A stretch of 64,000 nt of DNA from Paraburkholderia oxyphila NBRC 105797 (GTDB lineage Bacteria; Pseudomonadota; Gammaproteobacteria; Burkholderiales; Burkholderiaceae). Both the position numbers and the translations under genes were made by a program. The stretch is from assembly GCF_000685075.1 (NCBI RefSeq), contig NZ_BAYD01000001.1, forward strand, positions 62,001-126,000, in the 5' to 3' direction. Below the pieces are notes generated by a model. It did not search any database and was not told the origin of the DNA. It was given only the letters and a program-made list of their open reading frames with translations. This document shows positions 28,647 through 38,331 of the stretch, piece after piece (positions within the stretch are counted from its first letter, which is position 1; every line of letters starts with the position of its first letter).

Positions 28647-29305
28647 GCTAGCTCCTCCAGCCGTGCGAGCAGTTGCCGCAAGGCGATTGCACGATGGCTC
28701 GAGGCGTTCTTCAGCGCCGGATCGAGCTCGGCGGCCGTGGCCTCGAGGCCCGGAATGTAGAAGTACGGGTCGTAGCCGAAGCCGTTCTCGCCGCGCGGTG
28801 CGTCGAGCACCACGCCGTGCCAGCGGCCTTCGGCGATCAGCGGCTCGGGGTCGTCGGCGTGGCGTACGAGCGCGAGCACGCAGTAGTAGTAGGCGCGGTG
28901 GTCGTCGTGCGCCTTGAGGTTTTCGACCAGCAGCGCGTTGTTCGCCGCGTCGCTTTTCTCGCCGCCCGCAAGCTGCGCGTAGCGCGCCGAATAGACGCCG
29001 GGTGCGCCGCGCAACGCGGGCACGCACAGGCCTGAATCGTCGGCGAGAGCGGGCAGGCCCGTGAGCTTCGCCGCATGGCGCGCCTTGGCGAGCGCGTTCT
29101 CGACGAACGTGACGTGCGGCTCCTCGGCTTCGGGCACGTTCAACGCACCTTGCGGCACGAGCTCTATGCCCGCTGCGCCGAGCAGTGCAGCGAACTCGCG
29201 CAGCTTGCCCGCGTTGTTCGAGGCGAGCACGACACGCGAAAGCGTAGCGACGCCCGGCGTGGCGACGCGCGGCGCAGCGGCACCCGTTTCAGGCGAATTA
29301 GCCAT
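28643..29305 (-). CDS. rdgB: XTP/dITP pyrophosphatase (RdgB/HAM1)
   Basis: Hydrolyses dITP, XTP and dXTP to monophosphates, keeping deaminated purines out of DNA. Motifs are [12 protein letters not shown] at the start of the fold, [21 protein letters not shown] and late F-G-Y-D-P-Y-F. About 20 extra N-terminal residues precede the family core. It overlaps rph by eight bases and hemW by four. Confidence 0.95.
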   Translation of the reverse strand: MANSPETGAAAPRVATPGVATLSRVVLASNNAGKLREFAALLGAAGIELVPQGALNVPEAEEPHVTFVENALAKARHAAKLTGLPALADDSGLCVPALRGAPGVYSARYAQLAGGEKSDAANNALLVENLKAHDDHRAYYYCVLALVRHADDPEPLIAEGRWHGVVLDAPRGENGFGYDPYFYIPGLEATAAELDPALKNASSHRAIALRQLLARLEELA

Positions 29306-30038
29306 GCGCGATCCCCAGCGCGGCCTTCTGTTTTTCGATCAGCGAGGCAATGCCGCCTTGCGCGAGATCCAGCAGCGCGTTCAGTTCGTTGCGCGAGAAC
29401 GGTGCGCCTTCGGCGGTGCCTTGCACTTCGACCATGCCACCCGAGCCCGTCATGACGACATTCATGTCGGTGTCGCATTGCGAGTCTTCGGCGTAGTCGA
29501 GATCGAGCACCGGCACGCCTTCATAGACGCCCACCGAGATCGCCGCCACGTAGTCGGTGATCGGCGAGCGCTCGATGCGGCCCGTCGCGAGCAGTTTCGT
29601 CACGGCGTCGTGCGCCGCCACGAACGCGCCCGTGATGCTCGCCGTGCGCGTGCCGCCGTCGGCCTGCAGCACGTCGCAATCGAGGTTGATGGTGCGCGCG
29701 CCGAGCGCTTCGAGGTCGAACACGGCGCGCATGGCGCGGCCGATCAGGCGCTGGATTTCCTGGGTGCGGCCGGTCTGCTTGCCGCGCGCGGCTTCGCGGT
29801 CGCTGCGCGTGTGCGTGGCGCGCGGCAGCATGCCGTATTCGGCGGTGAGCCAGCCCTGGCCCTTGTCGCGCAGGAACGGCGGCACGCTCTCGGAGACGCT
29901 CGCCGTGCACAGCACCTTGGTGTCGCCGAATTCGACGAGCACCGAACCTTCGGCGTACTTCGTGTAGTGGCGGGTGATGCGGACGTCGCGAAGCTGGTCG
30001 GCGGCGCGGCCGGAGGGGCGCTGGATGGATTGGGTCAT
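29298..30038 (-). CDS. rph: Ribonuclease PH
   Basis: Phosphorolytic 3'-to-5' exoribonuclease that trims tRNA 3' ends. The 246-residue protein shows [11 protein letters not shown] near the start, [21 protein letters not shown], the phosphate-binding region T-R-S-D-R-E and [19 protein letters not shown]. The start at 30038 gives the family length; the frame is open 15 codons further. Confidence 0.96.
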   Translation of the reverse strand: MTQSIQRPSGRAADQLRDVRITRHYTKYAEGSVLVEFGDTKVLCTASVSESVPPFLRDKGQGWLTAEYGMLPRATHTRSDREAARGKQTGRTQEIQRLIGRAMRAVFDLEALGARTINLDCDVLQADGGTRTASITGAFVAAHDAVTKLLATGRIERSPITDYVAAISVGVYEGVPVLDLDYAEDSQCDTDMNVVMTGSGGMVEVQGTAEGAPFSRNELNALLDLAQGGIASLIEKQKAALGIAHG

Positions 30039-30298
30039 CGTCGGGTGTGCGCGAGGGCACGAAGCAGGAAGGGGAAACCGCAATTTTACCGCCTTCGCGC
30101 GCTGGGCGAAGCGCGCTTACTGGGGCGCGAGCGTGGCGCCAGGCGTGCGCGGCGGTGGTGTTTCCAAAAATGGGATAATACGGTTTCTCCGCCCCGCGTC
30201 ATCGCAAGCACGAGACCACGCCGGGCGCCTCGACTTCTCTTGCCGTGACCCGCGCTTTTCACGAAGCGCGCCGCCATGGCTTTTTCGCGAGACGAACC

Positions 30299-31237
30299 AT
30301 GATTTACAGCATGACCGGCTATGCCAGCGCCACGCGCGAACTCGTAGCGGCATCGGGCACGGGCGGCGCCAGTGTCTCCGTCGAACTGCGCACCGTGAAT
30401 TCGCGCTTTCTCGACCTGAACTTCCGCATGCCCGAAGACGTGCGTGTGTGCGAGCCCACGTTGCGCGAAATGCTGATGACGAAGCTTTCGCGCGGCAAGG
30501 TCGATATCCGTATCAACATCCAGCGCAGCGAGCAGGCCGCCAACGCAGGCGCGCTCAACCGCGATGCGCTTGACCAGCTCGCGACGCTCGAGCGCGCCGT
30601 GCTCGACGCGTTCCCCGACTCGGGCCGCCTGCGCACCGGCGAGATTCTGCGCTGGCCCGGCGTGCTGGCGGAAAGCGGCGTGGCGCCCGAAGTGTTGCGT
30701 GACGCGGTGCTCGGCTGCGGCAAGCAGGCCATCGCCGACCTGATCGACGTGCGCGCGCGCGAAGGCGCGCAGCTCGCCAACATGCTGCTCGCAAACGTCA
30801 CGGAAATGGAGGCGATCGTCGCGAAGATCACGCCGCTCGTGCCGGACCTGATCGTCAAGCATCAGCAGAAGATCGTCGAGCGGCTGCAGGAAGCGCTCGG
30901 CATCGCCGCGCCCGAAAGCGCGAACGGCAACGGCAATATCGGCAATATTTCGCGTGAAGAAATTGCCGAGCGCATCCGCCAGGAAGTGACGATGTACGGC
31001 ATCCGCATCGACATCGCCGAAGAGCTCTCGCGCCTGACCGCGCATCTGACCGAAACGCGTCATGTGATCGAGAAGGGCGGGCGCGTCGGCAAGCGTCTGG
31101 ACTTCATGATGCAGGAGCTCAATCGCGAAGCGAATACGCTCGGCTCGAAGGCGGCAGCGAAGGAGCTCGCCGATGCCTCGATGACGCTCAAGCTGCTCAT
31201 CGAGCAGATGCGCGAGCAGGTGCAGAACCTCGAATAA
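30299..31237 (+). CDS. YicC-family endoribonuclease
   Basis: A 312-residue protein opening [11 protein letters not shown], the YicC N-terminal signature. It has [16 protein letters not shown] and ends with the DUF1732 segment [30 protein letters not shown]. YicC proteins act on RNA and affect stationary-phase physiology. It heads a plus-strand run with gmk, rpoZ and spoT, an arrangement common in proteobacteria. Confidence 0.92.
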   Translation: MIYSMTGYASATRELVAASGTGGASVSVELRTVNSRFLDLNFRMPEDVRVCEPTLREMLMTKLSRGKVDIRINIQRSEQAANAGALNRDALDQLATLERAVLDAFPDSGRLRTGEILRWPGVLAESGVAPEVLRDAVLGCGKQAIADLIDVRAREGAQLANMLLANVTEMEAIVAKITPLVPDLIVKHQQKIVERLQEALGIAAPESANGNGNIGNISREEIAERIRQEVTMYGIRIDIAEELSRLTAHLTETRHVIEKGGRVGKRLDFMMQELNREANTLGSKAAAKELADASMTLKLLIEQMREQVQNLE

Positions 31238-31346
31238 GCATGGCGCGCCGCGCGTAGGGGCAACACGTGCGCGGCGCGTTCGAAGCCACGCAGCGCAGGT
31301 AGCAACTCAAGCAGCAAACCCAGCAGCAACTCAGGAAGCAACGAAC

Positions 31347-32069
31347 ATGACCGACCAGACCAGCAGCCACAGCAGCCATAGCGGCAGCAAGGCCGAAACG
31401 AAGCCGCGCAATCCGTACGCGGGCGTCTATCCGGGCAATCTTTTCATGGTGGTCGCGCCCTCGGGCGCGGGCAAGTCCACGCTCGTGAACGCGCTGCTCG
31501 CCGAAGACAGCGCGATCCGTTTGTCGATCTCGTACACCACGCGCGCGCCGCGTTCGAAGGAGCGCGACGGCGAGCACTATCACTTCACGAGCGTCGACGA
31601 TTTTCTCTCGCGTCATGCCGAGGGCGAGTTCCTCGAAAGCGCGGAAGTTCATGGCAACTACTATGCGACGTCGCGCGTGTGGATCGAAGACCAGATGAAG
31701 ATCGGCAATGACGTGCTGCTCGAAATCGACTGGCAAGGCGCGCAGCAGGTGAAGAAGCAGTTCCGCAACGCAGTGGAAATTTTCATCCTGCCGCCTTCGC
31801 TCGATGCACTCGCGGACCGCCTGAAAAAGCGCGGCGAAGACGAGCCCAACGTCATCACGCGACGCTTGCTTGCAGCGGGTAGCGAGGTGGCGCACGCAAG
31901 CGAAGCGGAGTATGTCGTGATCAACGAGAACTTCGATCGCGCGCTGCAGGAGTTGCGCAACATCGTGAGCGCAACGCGTCTGCGTTTCGCGTCGCAATAC
32001 GCGCGGCACACCGAGCTGTTCGTGCAGCTCGGCATCCACCAGCCGCAGCCCGGCGCATCGGGCACATAA
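31347..32069 (+). CDS. gmk: Guanylate kinase
   Basis: Phosphorylates GMP to GDP. P-loop A-P-S-G-A-G-K-S-T is at about residues 37-45, followed by the GMP-binding Y-T-T-R-A-P-R and E-R-D-G-E-H-Y-H-F, and L-L-E-I-D-W-Q-G-A. Length 240 residues, with an extra ~25-residue Ser/His-rich N-terminus relative to the E. coli enzyme. Pairing with spoT places GMP/GDP supply next to (p)ppGpp metabolism. Confidence 0.95.
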   Translation: MTDQTSSHSSHSGSKAETKPRNPYAGVYPGNLFMVVAPSGAGKSTLVNALLAEDSAIRLSISYTTRAPRSKERDGEHYHFTSVDDFLSRHAEGEFLESAEVHGNYYATSRVWIEDQMKIGNDVLLEIDWQGAQQVKKQFRNAVEIFILPPSLDALADRLKKRGEDEPNVITRRLLAAGSEVAHASEAEYVVINENFDRALQELRNIVSATRLRFASQYARHTELFVQLGIHQPQPGASGT

Positions 32070-32109
32070 GGTAGAATAAGAACCTGCTGAGAATGAGAAG
32101 GAACCCGAC

Positions 32110-32313
32110 ATGGCCCGCATCACCGTCGAAGACTGTCTGAAACAAATTCCGAACCGCTTCGAACTGGCGCTCGCAGCGACGTATCGCGCACGCCAGCTCG
32201 CCCAAGGCCACACGCCGAAGATCGAAAGCCGCGACAAGCCTACCGTCGTCGCGCTGCGCGAGATCGCGGCCGGCCAGGTGGGTCTGGAAATGCTGAAAAA
32301 GGTGCCCGTCTAA
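32110..32313 (+). CDS. rpoZ: RNA polymerase omega subunit
   Basis: 67 residues opening [10 protein letters not shown], with [16 protein letters not shown] and [12 protein letters not shown], all typical of omega. It binds beta' and forms part of ppGpp site 1, which fits its place just before spoT. Confidence 0.97.
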   Translation: MARITVEDCLKQIPNRFELALAATYRARQLAQGHTPKIESRDKPTVVALREIAAGQVGLEMLKKVPV

Positions 32314-32438
32314 CGGCGGCCCGTTGTACTGCGCCGTACCTCGCAGTACCCTGTGTATAGCCATTTGTCATGTAATTCGTGCTGGGCGTCACACGCAGCG
32401 CGCCAACTGTCAACGCCAGACCTGATACGGAGGGGAAC

Positions 32439-34805
32439 ATGAGCACCACGCCCTCGCCGGCCACCGAGGTGGACCAGGAAGCCGAGACTGCGAGCCCTGC
32501 GCGCAATTACATCGACGCGGTCCTCGAACAGTCGTTTCGTCATCTGTTCGGGCCGACCGCCACACCGGAGCAGCCTCGCAAGCACGGTGTCGTTTCCATC
32601 GCCAATCTGACCGCGGCGCTTTCCGGTTACCTCACGCCCGAGGAAATCAAGGAAGTCAAAGCGGCGTTTCACTTCAGCGACGAAGCCCACCTCGGGCAAT
32701 ATCGCCAGAGCGGCGAACCCTATATCACCCATCCCGTCGCCGTCGCGGAGATTTGCGCCGGCTGGAAGCTCGACGCCCAGTCGATCCAGGCCGCGCTCCT
32801 GCACGACGTGATGGAAGACCAGGGCGTGACCAAGGCGGAGCTCGCCGAGCGCTTCGGCGCGAAGGTCGCGGAACTGGTCGACGGCCTGTCGAAACTCGAC
32901 AAGATGGAGTTTCGCAACCGCGAGGAAGCGCAGGCGGAAAACTTCCGCAAGATGCTGCTCGCGATGGCGCGCGACGTGCGCGTGATTCTCGTGAAGCTCG
33001 CCGACCGGCTGCACAACATGCGCACGCTCGGCGCGGTGCCGCCCGAGAAGCGCCGCCGCGTGGCGCGCGAGACCATCGACATCTACGCGCCCATCGCGCA
33101 CCGTCTGGGCCTGAACAATACCTATCGCGAGCTGCAGGATCTGAGCTTCGCGAATTTCAATCCGAATCGCTACGCCACGCTCGAAAAGGCGGTGAAGGCC
33201 GCGCGCGGCAATCGCCGTGAGGTGGTGAGCAAGATTCTGGAGTCGGTGCAGCGCGCCATTGCCGACGCGAAGCTCGACGCCGAAGTCACCGGCCGCGAGA
33301 AAACCATCTTCAGCATCTACAAGAAGATGCGCGACAAGCAGCTGTCGTTCTCGCAGGTGCTCGACGTGTACGGTTTTCGCGTGGTGGTGGAGTCGCCGCT
33401 CGAGTGCTACACCTGCATCGGCGCGCTCCATGCGCTCTACAAGCCCGTGCCGGGCAAGTTCAAGGACTACATCGCCATTCCGAAAGTGAACGGCTATCAG
33501 TCCCTGCACACCACGCTGGTGGGCCCGTTTGGCGCGCCCATCGAGTTCCAGGTGCGCACGCGCAAGATGCACGAGATCGCCGAAGCGGGCGTGGCGGCGC
33601 ACTGGCTCTACAAGAACGGCGGCGCCGATCTCAACGACGTCCAGAAGCGCGCGCACCAGTGGCTCAAGTCGCTGCTCGACATCCAGAGCGAGGTGGGCGA
33701 TTCCAGCGAATTCCTCGAGCACGTCAAGATCGACCTGTTCCCGGACGCGGTCTACGTCTTCACGCCGAAGTCGAAGATCATGGCGCTGCCGCGCGGCGCC
33801 ACGGCGCTCGACTTCGCGTATTCGATCCACAGCGACCTGGGCAACCAGTGCGTCGCCGTGAAGATCAACAACGAGCTGCTACCGCTTCGCACGGAATTGA
33901 AGAGCGGCGACATCGTCGAGGTGATCACCGCGCCGTATTCCAAGCCGAATCCGGCATGGCTCGGCTTCGTGCGCACCGGCAAGGCGCGCTCGGCCATCCG
34001 TCACTATCTGAAGACGATGCGGCTCACGGAGTCGGTCCAGCTGGGCGAGCGCCTCGTCGATCAGGCGCTCAAGGGCTATGGCTACCAGCTCGCCGAGGTC
34101 TCGCAGGAAGTGTGGGAGAAGCTGGTCCAGTGGACCGGCAACAAGAACCGCCAGGAGATCTTCGCCGACATCGGCCTTGGCCGGCGCGTGGCGGCGGTCA
34201 TGGCCAAGCGCATCGAAGTGCTGATGAGCGGCCAGGACGCCGACGACGACGATCATCACCATCCGCCGCGCGACCCGAACGCACCGCATGCGCCGCCCGT
34301 GGTCATCACCGGCACGGAAGGCATGTCGGTGCAGCTCTCGGCCTGCTGCCGCCCGATTCCGGGCGACGACATCATGGGCTATATCGGCATCGGCCTCGGC
34401 ATGGCGATCCATACCACCGACTGCCGCGTGGCGCAGCGCATCCACCGGCGCGATCCGGGCCGCTGGATCGACGTGGCGTGGGCGCCGCAGCCGGGGCGTC
34501 TGTTCGACGTCGCCGTGAAGGTGCTCGTGAAGAACACGAAGGGCGTATTTGCCCGCGTGGCCGCCGACATCACGTCCGCCGACGCCAACATCGTGCACAT
34601 CGCCATGGACGACGACCTCGCGCAGGAGTCCAACATGCTGCGCTTCGTGATCCAGGTGAGCGACCGCGTGCATCTCGCGAACGTCATGCGTCGCGTGCGC
34701 ACGAATCCGGACGTCATGCGCATCACGCGCGAGCGTCCCAGCGACGAAGGGCACCATCGCCACGAGGGTGGCATGCGCATCGAGCGCGAGCGCGCCGATT
34801 ATTGA
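32439..34805 (+). CDS. spoT: Bifunctional (p)ppGpp synthetase/hydrolase SpoT
   Basis: Long RelA/SpoT homolog, 788 residues. The HD hydrolase domain carries L-L-H-D-V-M-E-D-Q (H-D-x-x-E-D). The synthetase domain has F-S-I-Y-K-K-M-R and Y-R-V/F-R-V-V-V segments and Y-I-A-I-P-K-V-N-G-Y-Q-S-L-H-T-T. TGS begins I-D-L-F-P-D-A-V-Y-V-F-T-P-K. A conserved-Cys region (S-A-C-C-R-P-I-P-G-D) and an ACT domain follow. The intact H-D-x-x-E-D argues for hydrolase activity. The ATG at 32439 has GGAGGGG six bases upstream; a start 20 codons earlier lacks this. Confidence 0.96.
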   Translation: MSTTPSPATEVDQEAETASPARNYIDAVLEQSFRHLFGPTATPEQPRKHGVVSIANLTAALSGYLTPEEIKEVKAAFHFSDEAHLGQYRQSGEPYITHPVAVAEICAGWKLDAQSIQAALLHDVMEDQGVTKAELAERFGAKVAELVDGLSKLDKMEFRNREEAQAENFRKMLLAMARDVRVILVKLADRLHNMRTLGAVPPEKRRRVARETIDIYAPIAHRLGLNNTYRELQDLSFANFNPNRYATLEKAVKAARGNRREVVSKILESVQRAIADAKLDAEVTGREKTIFSIYKKMRDKQLSFSQVLDVYGFRVVVESPLECYTCIGALHALYKPVPGKFKDYIAIPKVNGYQSLHTTLVGPFGAPIEFQVRTRKMHEIAEAGVAAHWLYKNGGADLNDVQKRAHQWLKSLLDIQSEVGDSSEFLEHVKIDLFPDAVYVFTPKSKIMALPRGATALDFAYSIHSDLGNQCVAVKINNELLPLRTELKSGDIVEVITAPYSKPNPAWLGFVRTGKARSAIRHYLKTMRLTESVQLGERLVDQALKGYGYQLAEVSQEVWEKLVQWTGNKNRQEIFADIGLGRRVAAVMAKRIEVLMSGQDADDDDHHHPPRDPNAPHAPPVVITGTEGMSVQLSACCRPIPGDDIMGYIGIGLGMAIHTTDCRVAQRIHRRDPGRWIDVAWAPQPGRLFDVAVKVLVKNTKGVFARVAADITSADANIVHIAMDDDLAQESNMLRFVIQVSDRVHLANVMRRVRTNPDVMRITRERPSDEGHHRHEGGMRIERERADY

Positions 34806-35013
34806 CGGCACGGGCGGCCCCTGGGTGGGCCGCTGCTTGTGGCGGTCACCCTTCGATGGGGCATCGGCCCTGTGGGGCTGTGCTGCCGCTTGCCGTGTCG
34901 TTCGCCTTGTTGTGCTTCCCGGCCCGATCTTCTGCGGCCGTCCGGCGCCGCCCCTGTGCGCCGCGCCTGTGGCGACCCCACGAACCCATTTCAACCGGAA
35001 ACGAGGGCACGCA

Positions 35014-35502
35014 ATGAACGTAGCTGACTTGACCGGCCTCGCGCTCGACTACTGGGTGGCGCGCAGCCTGCCGGACTTCGTGCGGGAGATCTATTTCACC
35101 GATAGCGGCGAGACCGTCGCGGTGCGCGGCAACGACCGCGGCCGGCCGTGGGACGGGCGCTTCGAGCCCTCCACATCGTGGGAGGCCGCCGGCGTCGTGC
35201 TCGATCGCGCTCAGCGCCTCGAGTTGAGCGAGCGGCATGGCGACGCGCCGGCGCGCTGCGTGGCCGAGTTCGAGGGCAGCCAGCACAAAGTGGAGGCGCA
35301 TGGCGCTACGACGCGCGAGGCGCTGCTGCGCGCGTTCGTGAAGAGCCGCTTTGGCGACACGGTGGAGCAGATGCTGCGTCAGCCACAGGCCGTGCTGGGG
35401 GCGAGCATGAGGCTGGTGGGGGAGCCGGGTGCGATCGGTGACGTGGAGGACTTGCCGCGCCCGGATGCGCAGATCGGCGATATCGGCACGGAGCCGCGCT
35501 AG
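35014..35502 (+). CDS. NinX/DUF2591-like protein
   Basis: A 162-residue soluble protein. D-L-T-G-L-A-L-D-Y-W-V-A-R near the N-terminus and F-E-P-S-T-S-W-E-A-A-G-V-V-L-D-R around residue 50 fit the phage NinX/DUF2591 pattern (L-x-x-x-A-L-D-W-A-V-A then P-S-T-x-W-x-x-G-G). The C-terminal half continues E-A-L-L-R-A-F-V-K-S-R-F-G-D, another feature of this group. Function unknown. It lies between spoT and two tRNA-Arg genes, 208 bases after spoT. Confidence 0.6.
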   Translation: MNVADLTGLALDYWVARSLPDFVREIYFTDSGETVAVRGNDRGRPWDGRFEPSTSWEAAGVVLDRAQRLELSERHGDAPARCVAEFEGSQHKVEAHGATTREALLRAFVKSRFGDTVEQMLRQPQAVLGASMRLVGEPGAIGDVEDLPRPDAQIGDIGTEPR

Positions 35503-35529
35503 CCACGCTAACGGGACGCCACAAAGACA

Positions 35530-35558
35530 AAGGGCCTTCCTGAATCAGGAAGGCCCTT
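35530..35558. terminator. Terminator between the NinX-like gene and tRNA-Arg
   Basis: A near-perfect palindrome of 29 bases (AAGGGCCTTCCTGA / TCAGGAAGGCCCTT around one A). On the minus strand it follows the tRNA-Arg 3' end by seven bases and is trailed by TTGTCTTTG; on the plus strand it is trailed only by CG. Confidence 0.75.
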
Positions 35559-35565
35559 CGAAGGG

Positions 35566-35642
35566 TGGCGCGGCTGGCAGGATTCGAACCCACGACCCCT
35601 TGGTTCGTAGCCAAGTACTCTATCCAACTGAGCTACAGCCGC
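35566..35642 (-). tRNA. tRNA-Arg (anticodon ACG), copy 1
   Basis: Acceptor GCGGCTG pairs with CAGCCGC, then G and encoded CCA at 35566-35568. The anticodon arm CTTGG-CTACGAA-CCAAG gives ACG, the A34 that TadA converts to inosine. T-arm GTGGGTTCGAATCC is present. Confidence 0.97.
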
Positions 35643-35720
35643 ACGCTAAAACGATACTACTTACTGCAGTGTACTACCTGAGATTTGCCTCAGTGCTACT
35701 TGAGCAAAACTCGAAAAAGT

Positions 35721-35797
35721 TGGCGCGGCTGGCAGGATTCGAACCCACGACCCCTTGGTTCGTAGCCAAGTACTCTATCCAACTGAGCTACAGCCGC
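35721..35797 (-). tRNA. tRNA-Arg (anticodon ACG), copy 2
   Basis: Identical to the copy at 35566-35642, 78 bases upstream on the minus strand, so the two are probably made as one precursor and arose by tandem duplication. Confidence 0.97.
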
Positions 35798-35937
35798 ACG
35801 CAGAAGTGAGATTATAGCAACGTTTTCAAAAAAGGGAAGGCCCTTATCGCGATTTGTCTGAGGACGCGCTTCGTGTAACCTGAGGGGAGGGCCACAGGGA
35901 CCGAAGTTACAAGCAACGTGTAGTGAAGCGAACCATC

Positions 35938-36501
35938 ATGAACAAGGCATTTGTCAAAGAATCGACCGACAACGACGACGACGATCTCGAGGCCGGTTAT
36001 CCCGAAATTCCCGCCGGGACCAAGAACTACATGACGCCCGCGGGCTACGAGCGCATGCGCAGCGAGCTGCTGCACCTGATCGACGAGGAGCGGCCCGAAG
36101 TGGTCAAGCTCGTCTCGTGGGCCGCCTCGAACGGCGACCGCTCCGAGAATGGCGATTACATCTACGGCAAGCGCAGGCTGCGTGAAATCGACCGGCGCAT
36201 CCGTTTTTTGACCAAGCGGCTCGATCTGGCCGAGGTCGTGGACAGCAGCCGCCAGGAAAGCGTGGAGCAGGTGTTCTTCGGCGCGACCGTCGACTACGGC
36301 ACCGAGGACGGCGAGTCGCATACGATCACGATCGTGGGCGTCGACGAGGTCGATCTCGACCGTGGTCATGTGAGCTGGATTTCGCCCATTGCGCGCGCGC
36401 TCCTGAAGGCCAAAATCGGCGATCAGGTGACGCTGCATACGCCGGCCGGGCCCGAGCCCGTCGACGTGCTCGACGTGCGCTATCCGGCGCCCGGGGCGTG
36501 A
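35938..36501 (+). CDS. greB: Transcription elongation factor GreB
   Basis: Rescues backtracked RNA polymerase by stimulating transcript cleavage. The 187-residue protein has the N-terminal coiled coil containing Y-M-T-P-A-G-Y-E-R-M-R-S-E-L and the acidic tip N-G-D-R-S-E-N-G-D-Y-I-Y-G-K-R-R-L-R-E-I-D-R-R, the GreB signature. The globular end contains G-D-Q-V-T-L-H-T-P-A-G. An extra Asp-rich segment (N-D-D-D-D-L-E) lies near residue 15. A GTG five codons upstream is an alternative start. Confidence 0.94.
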   Translation: MNKAFVKESTDNDDDDLEAGYPEIPAGTKNYMTPAGYERMRSELLHLIDEERPEVVKLVSWAASNGDRSENGDYIYGKRRLREIDRRIRFLTKRLDLAEVVDSSRQESVEQVFFGATVDYGTEDGESHTITIVGVDEVDLDRGHVSWISPIARALLKAKIGDQVTLHTPAGPEPVDVLDVRYPAPGA

Positions 36502-36572
36502 GCGGCCCGGCAGGGCACGCGCTGGCCTGGCCCCTGGGGCGCGGCATGCGTGAGCATCCGTGCAGAAATGAA

Positions 36573-36598
36573 AAAAGGCGCCGCAAGCGGCGCCTTTT
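36573..36598. terminator. Bidirectional terminator between greB and the porin
   Basis: A 12-bp perfect stem (AAAAGGCGCCGC / GCGGCGCCTTTT) with a two-base AA centre lies 71 bases after greB and 39 bases from the porin stop. Confidence 0.85.
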
Positions 36599-36637
36599 CA
36601 GCTGCACAGCAGGCCGATGTGGCCTGCGCGGTGCGGC

Positions 36638-37789
36638 TTAGAAGCGGTGACGCATACCAACCGTCACAGCGACCTGGTCCTGACGGGTCGAAGCCGAACC
36701 CAGACCGTTCAGGTAAGCGCCGATGCCAGCATCGTTCGACGACACGTGCTGCCAGTCGCCTTGCAGGTAGACGTCGGTGCGCTTCGACAGTGCGTAGTCC
36801 GACTGCAGTGCGACCGTGTTGTAGTTCGGGTTCACGCCGCCGCCGAAGTTCGCGCGGGTGTACGTGTAGGCACCTGCCAGGCTCAGGGCCGGGGTCAGAG
36901 CGTAACGGACGTTGCCTTCGAAGTTCTGGAAGCGTGCGCTGCTCGCGTTGAAGCCGAGGCCGGCCGAAGTACCCGATTGCGAGGGCGAAATGCCAACCGC
37001 GTTGCCCAGTTGCGTCTGCGTGTAGACGAAGCCAGCCGTTGCCGGGCCGAACGTGTAGTTCACGCCGCCACCGAACGTGCTTTGACGGCCAGCTGCGAAC
37101 GTGTAGTCACCTGCTTGTGCGCCCGAGAACGAAATGCTGTTCATCTGCAGGTTGTTGACGTCGTTGTTTGCGTGCAGGTAGGCAGCAGCAACGTTCAGGC
37201 CGCCGTAGTTATACGTTGCGCCGACGCTGTAAGCACGGTTGTTCGCGAATTCGGTGCTGTTCGAGAACGAGTACGTGCCGCCGAACTTGAAGCCAGCGTA
37301 GTTGACGCTCGAGTACTTGACCGTGTTGTTGAAACGAACCGAGTTGTTCAGGTTGTCGTTGTCGAACGGGTGAGCGGCGATCGTGCCGCCGTATTGTGTG
37401 CCGGTGTTCGACAGCGGTGCGAGGTAGTCGACGACGGAGTCGTACTGACGACCGAGGGTGACCGCGCCGTACTGGTCGCTAGCCAGACCAACGAACGCTT
37501 GACGGCCGAACATACGGCCCTTTTGGCCCAGCGTACCGTTGTCGATGTTGAAGCCGTTTTCCAACGTGAAGATGGCCTTCAGACCGCCACCGAGGTCCTC
37601 AGCACCGCGCAGGCCCCAACGGCTGCCGTTGACCGTGCCGCTCGTTGCTTGCCAGGCGCTGTGGCCACCCTGGTTGTTCGTGTAGGTGATGCCGGCGTCG
37701 ATCAGGCCGTACAGCGTAACGCTGCTTTGCGCGTGCGCAGCCGTTGCAAAAACGCCCGTGAGGGCAGCGACCATGAGAGTCTTTTTCAT
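36638..37789 (-). CDS. Gram-negative trimeric porin
   Basis: A 383-residue outer-membrane general porin of the Burkholderia type. The signal peptide M-K-K-T-L-M-V-A-A-L-T-G-V-F-A-T-A-A-H-A is cleaved before Q-S-S-V-T-L-Y-G-L-I-D-A-G-I-T-Y, the first strand. S-R-W-G-L-R-G-A-E-D-L-G-G-G-L-K-A-I-F-T-L-E is the family signature. The protein ends V-G-M-R-H-R-F, with the terminal Phe needed by the Bam machinery. GGAG lies 10 bases before the ATG. Confidence 0.95.
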   Translation of the reverse strand: MKKTLMVAALTGVFATAAHAQSSVTLYGLIDAGITYTNNQGGHSAWQATSGTVNGSRWGLRGAEDLGGGLKAIFTLENGFNIDNGTLGQKGRMFGRQAFVGLASDQYGAVTLGRQYDSVVDYLAPLSNTGTQYGGTIAAHPFDNDNLNNSVRFNNTVKYSSVNYAGFKFGGTYSFSNSTEFANNRAYSVGATYNYGGLNVAAAYLHANNDVNNLQMNSISFSGAQAGDYTFAAGRQSTFGGGVNYTFGPATAGFVYTQTQLGNAVGISPSQSGTSAGLGFNASSARFQNFEGNVRYALTPALSLAGAYTYTRANFGGGVNPNYNTVALQSDYALSKRTDVYLQGDWQHVSSNDAGIGAYLNGLGSASTRQDQVAVTVGMRHRF

Positions 37790-38206
37790 CTTTGTAAACT
37801 CCGAGAACAGAGGTGGGTTTCGTTGAACCCTGTTTGGGAAACCGTCCACGCGATGGGCAGCGAGAGGCAATACTCGCGTGGCGCGTTAATCCGTCGAAGT
37901 CGGTTTCCGGACAGGCAGAGTGTAGAGACGGTGCCCGGAAAGGGGGCATTCCGATTCACGCAATAAAGTATTGCGAAATCAGAAATGATATTGAGATTCG
38001 CGTTAGGCCTTACTGGTTGGGGCTTTCAGCGAGATTCAGGAAGACGGGGGGAGGGTGTCAACCGAACGGCGTTGTGCGATCGCTACACCAATTGATCGTG
38101 AAAAACAACGCTAATCCGGGTCAATCACGATTATTGCTACCCACGTAACAGATGGTTGTGCTGGACAGCGTTAATGAGCCAGCGGTCCTGCGGCTATACT
38201 GCAATG
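37790..38206. other. Porin upstream region, no protein gene
   Basis: About 415 bases, AT-richer than average, expected to hold the porin promoter and regulatory sites and, at its right end, the promoter of the candidate small RNA. No open frame looks coding. Confidence 0.5.
37959..37975. promoter_or_regulatory. Perfect inverted repeat upstream of the porin
   Basis: CGCAATA and TATTGCG flank AAG, a 17-base dyad about 170 bases upstream of the porin start. Its size suits a dimeric regulator, but no regulator can be named. Confidence 0.35.
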
Positions 38207-38289
38207 GCTGCTTTTCGAAGCAGACTTTTTCGTTGACGAAAAAGATCTCCAAACCTTTGTCAGCGCGGCCCACAGCCGCGCTTTTTTTT
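38207..38289 (+). ncRNA. Candidate small RNA with three hairpins and a terminator
   Basis: A -10-like TATACT at 38195-38200 with a weak -35 (TTAATG, 38171-38176, spacing 18) predicts a start near 38207. The ~83-nt transcript would fold into hairpin 1 CTGCTT-TTCG-AAGCAG (38208-38223, UUCG tetraloop), hairpin 2 CTTTTTCG-TTGA-CGAAAAAG (38225-38244), a single-stranded stretch containing CTCC (38245-38261), and a terminator AGCGCGGC-CCACA-GCCGCGC followed by eight T (38262-38289). No ORF of note lies inside. An exposed anti-Shine-Dalgarno CTCC before a T-tailed terminator suits an Hfq-dependent trans-acting RNA. Confidence 0.65.
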
Positions 38290-38331
38290 GCCCGCGTCCC
38301 GCTGGCCGCGCTTCGCAGGCCCTCGTAGCCT

